DNA from: CAYVQE01 sp964633205
Lineage (GTDB): Bacteria > Myxococcota > B64-G9
Length of the DNA stretch: 33,572 nucleotides
Reading direction: 5' to 3'
Assembly: GCA_964633205.1 (NCBI GenBank)
Contig: CAZWFN010000062.1
Coordinates: forward strand, 1 to 33,572
The position numbers and the translations under genes are program-made. This document shows positions 32,899 to 33,572 of the stretch, piece by piece (positions within the stretch are counted from its first letter, which is position 1; each line of letters begins with the position of its first letter). The notes beneath the pieces were generated by a model. The model saw only the letters and a program-made list of their open reading frames with translations. It ran no database searches and was not told where the DNA came from.

Positions 32899-33572
32899 TG
32901 CCTGCCAAGATGATTCGATACCACGAAGACGTGCGCTCGGCCCTGCTGGCCGGCGTGAACAAGCTGGCCGACGCGGTCAAGGTCACCCTGGGCCCCAAGG
33001 GCCGCAACGCGCTGTTGGAGAAGAGCTGGGGCTCGCCGACCATCACCAAGGACGGTGTCACGGTCGCCAAGGAGATCGAGCTCGAGGACAAGTTCGAGAA
33101 CATGGGCGCCCAGATGGTGAAGGAGGTCGCCTCCCGCACCAACGACGAGGCCGGCGACGGCACCACCACCGCCACCGTGCTCGCCCAGGCGATCATCAAG
33201 GAAGGCATGAAGTCGGTCGCCGCCGGCATGAACCCGATGGACCTCAAGCGCGGCATCGACCTCGCCGTCGCCAAGTGCGTCGACCACATCAAGTCGGTCG
33301 CGCGTGACGTGTCGGGCTCCGACGAGGTCGCCCAGGTCGGCACCATCTCCGCCAACGGCGAAGAGGAGATCGGCCGCCAGATCGCCGACGCGATGCAGAA
33401 GGTCGGCAACGAGGGCGTCATCACCGTCGAGGAGAACAAGGGCCTCGAGACCGAGACCGAGGTCGTCGAGGGCATGCAGTTCGATCGCGGTTACCTGTCG
33501 CCCTACTTCGTGACCGATCCCGAGAAGATGGTCACCGAGCTGGAAGACTGCATGATCCTGCTGCACGAGAAG
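32899..33572 (+). CDS. groL: Chaperonin GroEL, 3'-truncated by the window end
   Basis: The ATG at 32899 has AGGAG 8 nt upstream, and 224 codons are present before the window ends, about 40% of the usual ~545. The equatorial domain carries VKVTLGPKGRNALLEKSWG, ITKDGVTVAKEIELED and the ATP-binding GDGTTTATVLAQAI; the intermediate domain and the start of the apical domain (GYLSPYFVTDPEKM) follow. Nothing suggests truncation other than the window edge. With GroES it refolds proteins in an ATP-driven cage. Confidence 0.97.

Overview
The window is about 33.6 kb of very GC-rich bacterial DNA, densely packed with short intergenic gaps. It suggests a diderm, aquatic- or soil-type bacterium of the former Deltaproteobacteria, most plausibly Myxococcota or a relative. 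The grounds are the many lipoproteins, a giant Asp/Cys-rich repeat lipoprotein of the kind common in myxobacteria, PPC-domain secreted proteins, two sigma-54 (-24/-12) promoters, multihaem cytochromes, and a selenocysteine-encoding gene. No taxonomic marker was compared, so this placement is inference.
Layout: (1) 1-3608, the 3' part of a gene for a large protein with a histone-H1-like Lys/Ala/Pro linker and helical repeats. (2) 3590-6512 (minus), an octahaem hydroxylamine-oxidoreductase-like cytochrome followed 7 nt later by a membrane NapC/NirT-type multihaem cytochrome, probably one respiratory unit. (3) 6670-11376 (minus), a giant lipoprotein with a PKD domain, 12 Cys-rich repeats, DUF2341 and LamG. 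(4) 11510-12979 (minus), a thioredoxin-HEAT fusion and a small conserved protein. (5) 13309-15789 (plus), a papain-like lipoprotein with two PPC domains behind a near-perfect sigma-54 promoter. (6) 15818-17310 (minus), two translationally coupled lipoproteins, one of the LPP20 family. (7) 17553-22530 (plus), a metal (probably zinc) uptake cluster: His-rich exported protein, outer-membrane barrel, ZnuA-like binding protein, His/Cys-rich lipoprotein, ATPase and permease. It runs on into (8) 22553-25775, a zinc-ribbon/acidic/propeller-like protein and a DUF2314-type protein, and then (9) 25853-27913, an M3 metallopeptidase lipoprotein. (10) 28074-29426, an FAD/NAD(P) disulfide-oxidoreductase-family gene with an in-frame UGA exactly at the redox-active cysteine and a bacterial SECIS-like hairpin just downstream. 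(11) 29444-29559, a palindromic REP/MITE-like element that supplies the end of the convergent glucokinase gene (29537-30526). (12) 30817-31278, an Hsp20 gene with a sigma-54 promoter, an upstream dyad and a structured leader. (13) 31400-32383 (minus), a TudS/DUF1722 desulfidase-type fusion. (14) 32595-33572, groES and the 5' part of groL.
Themes: redox and proteostasis genes are prominent (selenoprotein, thioredoxin-HEAT, cytochrome pair; Hsp20, GroESL, M3 peptidase). The strongest single observation is the selenocysteine-recoded oxidoreductase. A naive gene caller would split it into a 62-codon ORF and an N-terminally truncated 401-codon ORF. The sigma-54 promoters at Hsp20 and at the papain-like lipoprotein, and the metal-uptake cluster with its accessory envelope proteins, are next.
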